NCBI GenBank assembly: GCA_943788835.1
Contig: CALSRU010000010.1
Span: forward strand, 124,001-188,000
Direction of reading: 5' to 3'
Origin: an uncultured Pseudomonadales bacterium
Lineage (GTDB): Bacteria > Pseudomonadota > Gammaproteobacteria > Pseudomonadales > UBA7434
Length of the DNA stretch: 64,000 bases
Made by a program: the position numbers and the translations under genes. How positions within the stretch are numbered: the stretch's first letter is position 1; the number at the start of each line of letters is the position of its first letter. The notes below the pieces were generated by a model that was not told the DNA's origin, searched no databases, and saw nothing but the letters and a program-made list of their open reading frames with translations. Shown here piece by piece: positions 37,207-45,489 of the stretch.

Positions 37207-38727
37207 CTAAGAGACCCGATTCAATTCGTACTTGCGCATTTTTTCAACCAGGGTAGTACGCCGCACGTTTAGCTTATCGGCAGCGCGTGCCACCACACCG
37301 CCACAGTCATCTAAGGCTTGCTGAATAAGATGCTGCTCAAGCGAGGCAATGTACTCTTTTAAATCAATACCGTCGCTGGGCAATAAAGGCCGGTCTTCGA
37401 GACTAGCCGTACTAGGAATGTTAACGCCAGTAGCCTGTTGCAGCGCTTCTATATCGGTATCGTCTTCTACGTAGCGAAACTTGGCTGGCAAATCTTTAAC
37501 ACCCACCACCCCATACGGATACATGATGGCCATACGCTCAACTAAGTTGGCCAACTCACGAACGTTGCCCGCCCAGTTGTGCTGACACAGCGACAAAATA
37601 GCCGCCGAATTAAAACGCACCGAACCGCGCTGCTCATTCTCTAAACGCGAAATCAGCTCGTTGAGCAGTAACGGCAAATCTTCTATACGATCGCGCATAG
37701 CCGGCATTTCAATAGGAAATACATTAATGCGATAATAAAGGTCCTCACGAAAATCACCGCTAACAATCATTTCTTCAAGGTTTTTGTGGGTCGCGGCAAT
37801 AATTCGAATATCGGCGCTGTAAGTTTTGTTGCCCCCTACGCGCTCAAAGGTTCGCTCTTGCAATACGCGCAAAATTTTGACCTGCATATTTAACGGCATA
37901 TCGCCGATTTCATCGAGGAATAACGTACCGCCTTCGGCCAGCTCAAAGCGCCCTGCCCGTGAACTAATGGCACCGGTGAAAGAGCCTTTCTCGTGGCCAA
38001 ACAATTCGCTTTCAAGCAGCTCAGGCGGTATAGCGCCACAATTAACCGGCACAAAGGGTCGCTGACGACGCGGTGAATGGTAGTGCAAGTTGCGCGCAAC
38101 CACCTCTTTACCTGTGCCCGACTCACCGGTAATTAATACGGTCACATCTTTGTCGGCCACCTGACCCATAAGCTCGCGTACTTGCTGGACTTTACGGCTA
38201 GTGCCGACCAAGCTGCGAAATAACAACGGATCTCGCTGGCCATGCTGGCGATGCGAGGCATTAAATTGTTCGCGAAATACCTGCGCACGGTGCAGGTCGT
38301 CAATGAGCTTGCCGTACTCCAAGGGTAAATCAAGATATGAAATGACCATGCGTGCTAAATCGGCTGGCAAATCTTTATGCGCGCTTTGGCTGACGCTTTC
38401 ACCCATCAAAATAACTGGCAAGGTAGCGCACCAATCGGCCACGGTTTGCAAACGCTCGGCCAGCGGTCGCACGGCACACGTACCCAGCAACACTAGCGTT
38501 AGGTGCTCGGTAGTCGACCTCAACAGCGGCTCGTTGCCGGCATCTACATCTTGCATAGCCTGAGACCAATCGGCATAAGCAATTACACGCGCCGGCTCGC
38601 CCACAAACTGCAACAACAACTGCGTATCTTGGGCGCGGCGATGGTCGTCATCGATAATAATGACGCGCGTGGCCTCCCACGGGGTCAGGTCAGCGGCGCT
38701 GTTGTCGTTAGTCCCTTCTAGTGACAT
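37207..38727 (-). CDS. fleQ: FleQ, master flagellar regulator and c-di-GMP sensor
   Basis: The 506-residue protein has a receiver-like domain without phosphoacceptor (LVLLGTCA where an Asp is expected), a sigma-54 AAA+ domain with LFRSLVG (c-di-GMP contact in Pseudomonas FleQ), GESGTGKEVVARNLHYHS, GSFTGA and GGTLFLDEIGDM, and a C-terminal Fis HTH. It switches on fleSR and flgB-type class II genes and is inhibited by c-di-GMP, often with FleN. The AAA+ domain is almost identical to the Pseudomonas protein. Normal length; no visible FleN gene in the window. Confidence 0.95.
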   Translation of the reverse strand: MSLEGTNDNSAADLTPWEATRVIIIDDDHRRAQDTQLLLQFVGEPARVIAYADWSQAMQDVDAGNEPLLRSTTEHLTLVLLGTCAVRPLAERLQTVADWCATLPVILMGESVSQSAHKDLPADLARMVISYLDLPLEYGKLIDDLHRAQVFREQFNASHRQHGQRDPLLFRSLVGTSRKVQQVRELMGQVADKDVTVLITGESGTGKEVVARNLHYHSPRRQRPFVPVNCGAIPPELLESELFGHEKGSFTGAISSRAGRFELAEGGTLFLDEIGDMPLNMQVKILRVLQERTFERVGGNKTYSADIRIIAATHKNLEEMIVSGDFREDLYYRINVFPIEMPAMRDRIEDLPLLLNELISRLENEQRGSVRFNSAAILSLCQHNWAGNVRELANLVERMAIMYPYGVVGVKDLPAKFRYVEDDTDIEALQQATGVNIPSTASLEDRPLLPSDGIDLKEYIASLEQHLIQQALDDCGGVVARAADKLNVRRTTLVEKMRKYELNRVS

Positions 38728-39060
38728 CGTGTTGGTCTCGGTAAATAATAATTGAAGACTCGATTATCTTTGGCGTTAGTTATTTTTTGTACTGCTGATA
38801 AAACCTAGCCACCACAACGGCCATGGTCAAAAGCTTGACTAATTCTATACCAAAAACAAATGATTAACATGAAGGGTCAAAATAGTGACGTAATAATGCG
38901 CAAAATTATGATGCATGGCGCATGCATCAGCGCTGCACACAACAAGCGCCTACCCGCCCAGCGAAGAAAGGAGATTGCTTTAATAACGGGAATTTACTTT
39001 AAAATGGAAGACTGCTTTGATAACGGGAGTTTGCGAAAAAACCAACTTTACAGCGAAAAC
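38728..39060. other. fleQ upstream region with paired 21-bp repeats
   Basis: The region has no supported gene. A 21-base motif around GCTTTRATAACGGGARTTT occurs at 38975-38995 and again at 39012-39032 with three differences. On the minus strand TTGACC with TAGGTT 17 bp downstream is a weak sigma-70 candidate for fleQ. Confidence 0.55.
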
Positions 39061-39414
39061 CTACAGCTTGGCATTCGAGGTGTACTCATCAATGCCCACT
39101 TTAGCGTTACCCAAACCCCGCAGCTGCTCACCCATTTTGCCTCGCTCGCTAGTGGCGAATGCAACTGCGCGCTGATTGTGCTCAAAAAGCTCTTGCAGCT
39201 TGCTTTGCACCGAGGCCACTGTATCGCTTGAGGCAGATGTTGACTGCACATGCTGCACCGTCGATTCAACGACTGCCCGAGTATCGGCATCGAGCTGGGA
39301 CAACTGCTGCCAATCGCCATCGTCTAACGCTTTTTTATAGCCTTTTATCAAGACATCTATTTTTGCAAGGCTGCGCCGTGTCGGATCGTCTGCTACCTGA
39401 GATTCGTCTTTCAT
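39061..39414 (-). CDS. fliT: FliT-like flagellar chaperone
   Basis: The 117-residue protein is mostly helical and charged (ALDDGDWQQLSQLDADTRAVVES) and sits directly after fliS, where fliT/fleP is found in this cluster. FliT proteins bind FliD and regulate export and, in enterics, FlhDC. Sequence identity to known FliT is low by eye, so the call is chiefly positional. No signal peptide. Confidence 0.65.
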   Translation of the reverse strand: MKDESQVADDPTRRSLAKIDVLIKGYKKALDDGDWQQLSQLDADTRAVVESTVQHVQSTSASSDTVASVQSKLQELFEHNQRAVAFATSERGKMGEQLRGLGNAKVGIDEYTSNAKL

Positions 39415-39541
39415 CGTATTGGCATACTTCCTAACTAAGCTCTACAAACGCTAAAATTTTTATTCGTTCTTGCTAAAGCACCGCCAAAAAAAACCAAGAA
39501 GGTCGCATCAGCTAGGGCGAAGTCAGCTAGACAGAAGTCAA

Positions 39542-39958
39542 CTAGGCAGAAGTCAACTCACCCTTAGCCAAAAATTCAGGACGAATATCATTCCAACCCG
39601 CTTGCAGCTCCTTGAGAACGCCCATCGCATCATCTAAACCCGCCTCATCATTAGCAAGATTGGCCTCACTGACACGCCGCGTGGCAAACTCGTACAAAGC
39701 AGTGAGATTATCCGTCAATTCAGGAGCACCGGCTTCGGCATTGACGCTATCTCTTAAAGCGCCCAATATACCTAATACTTTGCCAATGGCCTTACCTTTA
39801 CCTGCAACTTCATCACGCTGTATACAGCCCTTGGCTATTGCAATTTGCTCTAAGGCACCTGCAAATAACATTTGAATCAAACGATGCGGATCGGCATCGA
39901 CCACACCTGTTTGCGCATTAATTTGCTTGTACTGCTGGCCCGCTGAAGATTTATTCAT
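39542..39958 (-). CDS. fliS: FliS, flagellin export chaperone
   Basis: The 138-residue helical protein has YKQINAQTGVVDADPHRLIQMLFAGALEQI at the N terminus, the typical FliS start, and a helix bundle. FliS caps the C terminus of flagellin in the cytosol until export. It lies between fliD and fliT in normal order. Confidence 0.92.
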   Translation of the reverse strand: MNKSSAGQQYKQINAQTGVVDADPHRLIQMLFAGALEQIAIAKGCIQRDEVAGKGKAIGKVLGILGALRDSVNAEAGAPELTDNLTALYEFATRRVSEANLANDEAGLDDAMGVLKELQAGWNDIRPEFLAKGELTSA

Positions 39959-40026
39959 GCCTTCCTCTTTAACAAAATTATTTTTAAAGCCACCATCTAA
40001 TAAACTGGCGCTTGTAGATACCCAAT

Positions 40027-41889
40027 TTAATTCCTGTTGCCGCTATTACGGCTATTAGAAATTTGCGAGATGCTGCTTAACTGACTCAACAAAAAATCAC
40101 CGCTGGCGGTTAAGTTTGCCACCAACAAATCTAAGCCGGCGAACTGCCGGGTTAAACGGTCTTGAAATGCATTTAAACGATTCTGCTCTACTAGGCGCTC
40201 GTCATCAATCCGATCGATGTCTCGCGTTAAACCCTGAGTGCGCGAATCTATAATACCGACCTCACCACCGCCACCCAAAAAACCTGCCACAACATCCTGC
40301 AATCTAAGCACGATGCCCGACGGCGCATCCAGCGTACTTGCAACATTCTCAGTTAAATTGACACTGGCCAACCGCGACAGGCCAAAAAGATCTTCATTGT
40401 CGCCATCGGAATCTACAACCGTAATAGCAATAGCCGACTCATCACCCACCTCGTCAGCAGTTAAAATCAACTGCGCGTTAGTGCCACCCAAGCCATCGTC
40501 AACTAATATAATGGAGGCGGTCACACCGGCGTTATCGCCTGCCGCGTTTATAGAATCACGCACGCCCTGCAAAGTATTGTTCGCTTGACCAGCCGAGATA
40601 GCAACCGTAAAGCTTGTATCGCCTACCGAAATGGTCAAGTCACCCTGACCCACCTCCGAATTTACTGTGCCGTAGGTAAGCGATTGCAACTGCTGATTTT
40701 GCGCGATGGCATTGCCGTCCGCCGCTAACAGCCGCGCTACATCATCAAAATTTGTTTCAAGTAGCGATGCCAATTTACTGCTATCTAACGCTAACCGACC
40801 TTCTCGATCGATGTTAATGCCAATATCACTAAGGGTTCGCAAACCCTCAGGCTGTGTTTCGTCAATCACATTAAAAATAACGCTACGCAACTGGCCGCTG
40901 AGCGACCGCAATACTGAGTTTCCTACTAATATTCCGCCAGTGGCTCCATCTTCGTTACCGGCTCGGCCTAGGTCTTTGACGCTGGTGGTTAAGGCGTTGA
41001 AACTATCCACAAAGTCACTTACCGCCGAAGTGGCTTGGTCAATATCTTTGGTAATGGTCACGGTGCCGGCAGAGGTGGTCTCGGCCAAAGCAGTAATGGA
41101 TACGTTGCTAATCACATCGCTAAAAACGTTGCCCGAATTAGACGTCACCGTTTGACCGTTCACCGTAATTTGCGCATCTAATGCCGCATTAGCCTGAGTT
41201 AAATTTGATCCAGGAATATCACTCGGATCAAAGCTAAGCTGGGAGAGACCCTGCGCATCGGTGTTATTGGTGTCAACATCATCAACCGAAATGGTCACTT
41301 GATTATCAGTGCCCACATCATTGGCGTTGATCACTAGCACAGGGCCACTGTCGGCATTGATAATGGAGGCTTCAACCCCAGTGTTACCCTCGGCGCTATT
41401 AATCGCCGCTACAATTTCGTTCAAAGAGCTCGTTGCAGAATTAATCGTGACGGCAAAGCTAGGCTGCCCACCTTGCTGAATGGTTAACGTGCCACCACCA
41501 ATGGCAGTGTCGGCGCTAGCAATAGCGGTGTTAGTCACGTCAACAAAGCTACCGCCGGTTAGGCGCTGCGCCTGACCCGTGGCAACAACCTCAACACTAT
41601 AACTACCGGTAGCCGCATTACCTGCAGCACTGACTGAAAAAGAATCGGCATCGGATGAAGCCGCATTGCGACCCTGGAACGTTGAAACATTGCCAAGAGA
41701 GAGAAGAGAATCGTTGAAAAGGGATACAGAGCTTTTGAGTAGCCCAAATGCAGAGATACGCTCGTTAGCGATGGCTTCGCGACGGTTGAGTCCCGTAAAT
41801 TTACGTTGCTGCTCGCCGGCAATAAGCCCATCAACAAGAGCCTGAAGGTCAAGCCCCGAGCCTACACCAAGAGAAGAAATACTAGCCAT
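40027..41889 (-). CDS. fliD: FliD, filament cap protein
   Basis: The 620-residue protein starts MASISSLGVGSGLDLQALVDGL, and has the Ser/Thr/Asn-rich middle and C-terminal coiled coil (DRIDDERLVEQNRLNAFQDRL) of FliD. The cap is a pentamer or so at the filament tip that folds flagellin. It is longer than the Pseudomonas proteins (about 470), with extra central domains. I start at ATG 41889; an upstream ATG (41898) adds three residues and would not match the family start. Confidence 0.94.
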   Translation of the reverse strand: MASISSLGVGSGLDLQALVDGLIAGEQQRKFTGLNRREAIANERISAFGLLKSSVSLFNDSLLSLGNVSTFQGRNAASSDADSFSVSAAGNAATGSYSVEVVATGQAQRLTGGSFVDVTNTAIASADTAIGGGTLTIQQGGQPSFAVTINSATSSLNEIVAAINSAEGNTGVEASIINADSGPVLVINANDVGTDNQVTISVDDVDTNNTDAQGLSQLSFDPSDIPGSNLTQANAALDAQITVNGQTVTSNSGNVFSDVISNVSITALAETTSAGTVTITKDIDQATSAVSDFVDSFNALTTSVKDLGRAGNEDGATGGILVGNSVLRSLSGQLRSVIFNVIDETQPEGLRTLSDIGINIDREGRLALDSSKLASLLETNFDDVARLLAADGNAIAQNQQLQSLTYGTVNSEVGQGDLTISVGDTSFTVAISAGQANNTLQGVRDSINAAGDNAGVTASIILVDDGLGGTNAQLILTADEVGDESAIAITVVDSDGDNEDLFGLSRLASVNLTENVASTLDAPSGIVLRLQDVVAGFLGGGGEVGIIDSRTQGLTRDIDRIDDERLVEQNRLNAFQDRLTRQFAGLDLLVANLTASGDFLLSQLSSISQISNSRNSGNRN

Positions 41890-41919
41890 GCGAAACACAT
41901 CCCGCGCATGCTAATGAAA

Positions 41920-42348
41920 TTAGACGCGCACTTCGAGTAAATTACCTTTTGAGCCTTCCAGCTCTTCTTGTAACTCAAGCAGTTTCTGTGCCAGCTGAAC
42001 AACTTCTTCGCTGGGTATTTGCCGAACCACTTCATCGGTCTGGCGATCTTTGACCACAATAATTGTGTCGCCGGTATTGTCGTCCACCGTAAAGGACAGA
42101 TCACGCTCAACAGCTTGAACAAAATCGGACAACTTAGCAACAACTGCTTCAAAATCCTGTGCAGTTGGCTGCTGATCAGCCGCTTCTGCCTTAGTGGCCT
42201 TGCCGGATTGCGGCAAAGTCTTGCCGTCAACGGCCGCCCTTGCTATTGAGTCTTGGGCACTATTGCTCAGCGCTTGCTGAGGGCTCACTGAGTCTCTCGG
42301 CGCTTGCGCTGAACCCCTTACGTTATTAGCACTATCTATGTTTGTCAT
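41920..42348 (-). CDS. flaG: FlaG
   Basis: The 142-residue protein has a disordered N-terminal half (Gln/Ala/Ser-rich) and a folded C-terminal half with DLSFTVDDNTGDTIIVVKDRQTDEVVRQIPSEEVVQLAQKL, the FlaG signature. FlaG affects filament length. It lies between fliC and fliD as in pseudomonads. GAGG precedes the ATG. Confidence 0.93.
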   Translation of the reverse strand: MTNIDSANNVRGSAQAPRDSVSPQQALSNSAQDSIARAAVDGKTLPQSGKATKAEAADQQPTAQDFEAVVAKLSDFVQAVERDLSFTVDDNTGDTIIVVKDRQTDEVVRQIPSEEVVQLAQKLLELQEELEGSKGNLLEVRV

Positions 42349-42368
42349 GTTTTAACCTCAGCTTAATC

Positions 42369-42399
42369 GAATAAGCGCCATCGCCGATGGCGCTTATTC
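42369..42399 (-). terminator. Perfect 14-bp hairpin between fliC and flaG
   Basis: GAATAAGCGCCATC pairs exactly with its complement around a 3-base loop. It is 16 bp after the fliC stop. No T-run follows, so it may block 3'-end decay of fliC mRNA or give partial termination. Confidence 0.8.
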
Positions 42400-42414
42400 A
42401 ACCGCGCTAAAACC

Positions 42415-43896
42415 TTACTGAAGTAAGCCAAGTACCTGCTGCGGCAAAGCATTTGCCTGAGCAAGTACCGAAATACCCGCCTGTTGCAAGATCTGCGTAC
42501 GAGTCAAGTTAGCTGTTTCTTTTGCAAAATCAGCGTCTTGAATTTGGCTTCTAGCGGCAGAAACGTTTTCTGAAACGCTGCTCAGGTTAGAGATCGTTGA
42601 AGACAGCCGATTCTGAACCGCACCAATACCCGCTCGCTGTGAGTCAATGCCCTGGATAGCCGCATCAATGACCGCAATAGCTGATTGGGCGCCGGCTTGA
42701 GTAGAGATATTGACCGAAGCTACTGTCTGCAGCGACGACGCAACGGTCGTGGCTACCGTCGCATCCGCACCGCTAATATTGAACCCAGCACTTGAGTCTA
42801 CTCGCAACTGACCCTGAACCCTAGTGGCCAGATTCGTAGCGGTGAGACTAGACGTGGAGGCTGCAGCACTCGTTGTAGCCGTATCATCATAATTACGCGC
42901 GGTTACAGTGGCCGTTTCTGTTGTAGAGCCAGCAATATCGAAGTTGTCAATCTGGATATCGTCGCCAGCTTCATTCACTAGAGTGACTGTGCCGCCGTCT
43001 GCAGTGGCCGTTACCCCAGTAGCGGCAGACTGCTGATTGATTGCTGTAGCCAAATCTGACAGGTCAGAGACAGACGTAACGTTAACAGAAATACTGGCAA
43101 TTGCCGTTCCTGTGCCTTGGAGATCGAGACTCAGGACGCCCGTCTCATTTAAAGCGCTAAATGTTGCCACGGTACGCGCATCCGCAGAGACACCTGTATT
43201 ACCTTGCTCAGCATTAATCGCACCCGCTATAGAGCGCGCAGAGTCAGCCGCCTGGTAGGTAACCGCTGCCGAGCCCAAGTTACCATTTACGGTAAAGGTC
43301 GTACCAGCTACCGTACTTGCAGGAACTGCACCAGCCGCAGTGCCTGCTGCGCCAATGGCCGTACCATCAAAATCAATACGGTTAGAGCCAATATCGTTAG
43401 ATGATGATGCTGTTAGGGTTACACCGATCGTTTGGTTAGCCTGGGCACCTACCTGAAATGATTCTGTTCCGAAAGAGCCATCAAGTAAAACACGATCACC
43501 AAATGAAGTTGTGCTAGAGATTCGATTCAGCTCTTCTTGCAACTGGCCCACTTCTTGTTGGAGCGCTGCTCGTTCACTACCACCGTTTGAGCCGTTAGCC
43601 GACTGAATAGACAATTCACGGATTCGCTGCAGAATGTTAGTGCTTTCTTGCAATGCACCCTCTGCCACCTGCGCCAATGAAATACCGTCATTGGCGTTTC
43701 GAATGGCTTGATCAAGCCCTCGAACCTGCGAGGTGAAGCTGTTGCTAATTGCTAAGCCCGCTGCATCGTCACGCGCGCTGTTAATTCTCAGACCAGAAGA
43801 CAGGCGCTGCAATGAAGTGTTCAAGCTGCCTTGCGATTCGTTAAGGTTTCGCTGAGCGGTAAGCGATGCGATGTTACTGTTGACTGATAAACCCAT
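42415..43896 (-). CDS. fliC: Flagellin FliC
   Basis: The 493-residue protein has conserved D0/D1 ends: [41 protein letters not shown] and, at the C terminus, [44 protein letters not shown]. The Ala/Thr/Ser-rich middle forms the exposed surface. It is exported with FliS help. A sigma-28 promoter lies 114-140 bp upstream. One flagellin gene only in the window. Confidence 0.97.
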   Translation of the reverse strand: MGLSVNSNIASLTAQRNLNESQGSLNTSLQRLSSGLRINSARDDAAGLAISNSFTSQVRGLDQAIRNANDGISLAQVAEGALQESTNILQRIRELSIQSANGSNGGSERAALQQEVGQLQEELNRISSTTSFGDRVLLDGSFGTESFQVGAQANQTIGVTLTASSSNDIGSNRIDFDGTAIGAAGTAAGAVPASTVAGTTFTVNGNLGSAAVTYQAADSARSIAGAINAEQGNTGVSADARTVATFSALNETGVLSLDLQGTGTAIASISVNVTSVSDLSDLATAINQQSAATGVTATADGGTVTLVNEAGDDIQIDNFDIAGSTTETATVTARNYDDTATTSAAASTSSLTATNLATRVQGQLRVDSSAGFNISGADATVATTVASSLQTVASVNISTQAGAQSAIAVIDAAIQGIDSQRAGIGAVQNRLSSTISNLSSVSENVSAARSQIQDADFAKETANLTRTQILQQAGISVLAQANALPQQVLGLLQ

Positions 43897-44009
43897 GAGA
43901 GTGTGCCCCTTCGTAATTGTAAGTACTGCTGCTAAATGCGTTACTGTCCGGTTTCTTGTATGGCAAGAGCCCGATTAGAGACCGGCATTAAAAAGCGCGG
44001 TTACCATTT

Positions 44010-44036
44010 ATAACGGCCAACAATTAGAAATCTTTA
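44010..44036 (-). promoter_or_regulatory. Sigma-28 (FliA) promoter of fliC
   Basis: Minus-strand TAAAGATT, 11 bp, GCCGTTAT: two mismatches in the -10 box and one in the -35 box from TAAAGTTT-N11-GCCGATAA. It lies 114 bp or more before the start codon. Confidence 0.75.
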
Positions 44037-44238
44037 GTACTTGAGGGGACAAAAGTGTGATCTAGTTCACAAAAACCCACGGAGCGCCGGTTTTTTGTAC
44101 AGCCAATAACAAAGAAAACAAAGACTTAGATCAAAATCGAACAAGAGAAGATGCAGTCGGGGCGAGACTGACTGAATACTTGAATGACTATTAAACGGCA
44201 CATAAACAGCCGCAAGGGCTCGCCGCCAGCTTACGATA

Positions 44239-45465
44239 CTAGCGAAGAAAATTAAAAAGCGACAAGTTCGATACACGCACAAAGCTCTGTTGGGCCGCTT
44301 CGAGTACAAAGCTCTGAAACGAAAGCTGACTAATTGCCGCATTGTAATCAAGGTCACGAATACTGCTGAGAGTTGCTTGATTGTTGACATCGGCAATTTC
44401 CAACGTGTTGCGCGTACTTTCAATCGTATTGAGTCGCGCCCCTATGCGCGAACGACCCTGCGACAGGGTATCAAAGACGCTATCAAGGTCATTCAATGCA
44501 TCGGCGATAAATTCATCGCGCTCGGTCGAGTCATTAAAGGTGGCCATATCGCGAGCAATACGCTGCACGGTGGTTAACATATCGCTAGTGTTGGTCGACT
44601 GCACAACAAACTGATCGCCCTGCTGCGGCACACCATCTAGCTCAAGCGTAAAACCACTAAACGTAATCCCACTGGCGGCATCATAGACAACATCGGTGGC
44701 CACGGCCGCGCCATCGGAGCGACGCGTGATAGTGTAGTTAGGGGCTGCCGGCGCGATATTATTCAAGTCATTAAAAGTCACCACAAAGTCTTCAGGGAAT
44801 GCCGCATCAAAAGCTGCTTGATCAGTAACTTCTGCGCTGGTGATTTGCACGCCGCCTAAATTCGCACTCACTGCAGTGGTGGCCACCTCATTCCTAGCTA
44901 CAGGAATATCGCCAAACAGCTTCTCACCCGATTCAGAAATCGCCACATAAGAGCTGTTAGCAATTTGCACTAACCGAACGCCGTCATCGCCCTGATAATT
45001 AAAACCCGAGGCATTTTCAGCAAACGCTGGCGCATCGACATTAAAACCACCAAAAATATAATCGCCAGCGGAATCTTGTGTATTAGTCAGATCTACCAAC
45101 TGCTTTGTGCGCTCATCTATTTCGGTGGCAATTTGCGTGCGCTCATTGTTGGTTAATGCGCCATTGCCAGATTGAATAACCAACTCTCTTACCCGCTGTA
45201 TAATATCTTCTACGCCGGCAACCGAACCCTCAATAAGCTCTAAGCGCCCCTCGGCTAAGTCAATATTACGCTTGTACTGGTCTGATTTACCGAGCTCTGA
45301 TTCGAGCTGCAAAATGCGAGCAGCCGCTACCGGGTCATCGGCAGCCGTTAAAAGCCTCTCACCGCTCGAGATCTGTTGTTGCAAACGCTGCACCTGACTA
45401 TTGATATCAATAATCGCGGTGGAGCTATTTTGAAAAAATGTTTGCGTCGATAAACGCATAGACAA
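44239..45465 (-). CDS. flgL: FlgL, hook-filament junction protein
   Basis: The 408-residue protein starts MSMRLSTQTFFQNSSTAIIDINSQVQRLQQQISSG, the FlgL D0 start, and ends with a D0 C-terminal helix (FQSFVLEAAQQSFVRVSNLSLFNFLR). FlgL joins FlgK to the first flagellin. It follows flgK by 24 bp on the same strand. Confidence 0.94.
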   Translation of the reverse strand: MSMRLSTQTFFQNSSTAIIDINSQVQRLQQQISSGERLLTAADDPVAAARILQLESELGKSDQYKRNIDLAEGRLELIEGSVAGVEDIIQRVRELVIQSGNGALTNNERTQIATEIDERTKQLVDLTNTQDSAGDYIFGGFNVDAPAFAENASGFNYQGDDGVRLVQIANSSYVAISESGEKLFGDIPVARNEVATTAVSANLGGVQITSAEVTDQAAFDAAFPEDFVVTFNDLNNIAPAAPNYTITRRSDGAAVATDVVYDAASGITFSGFTLELDGVPQQGDQFVVQSTNTSDMLTTVQRIARDMATFNDSTERDEFIADALNDLDSVFDTLSQGRSRIGARLNTIESTRNTLEIADVNNQATLSSIRDLDYNAAISQLSFQSFVLEAAQQSFVRVSNLSLFNFLR

Positions 45466-45489
45466 CGACCTTGTTACAAATATAAACGG

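Noticed and set aside
38860-39231. Plus-strand 123-residue ORF
   Set aside because: Overlaps fliT on the opposite strand and lacks a family match or ribosome site.
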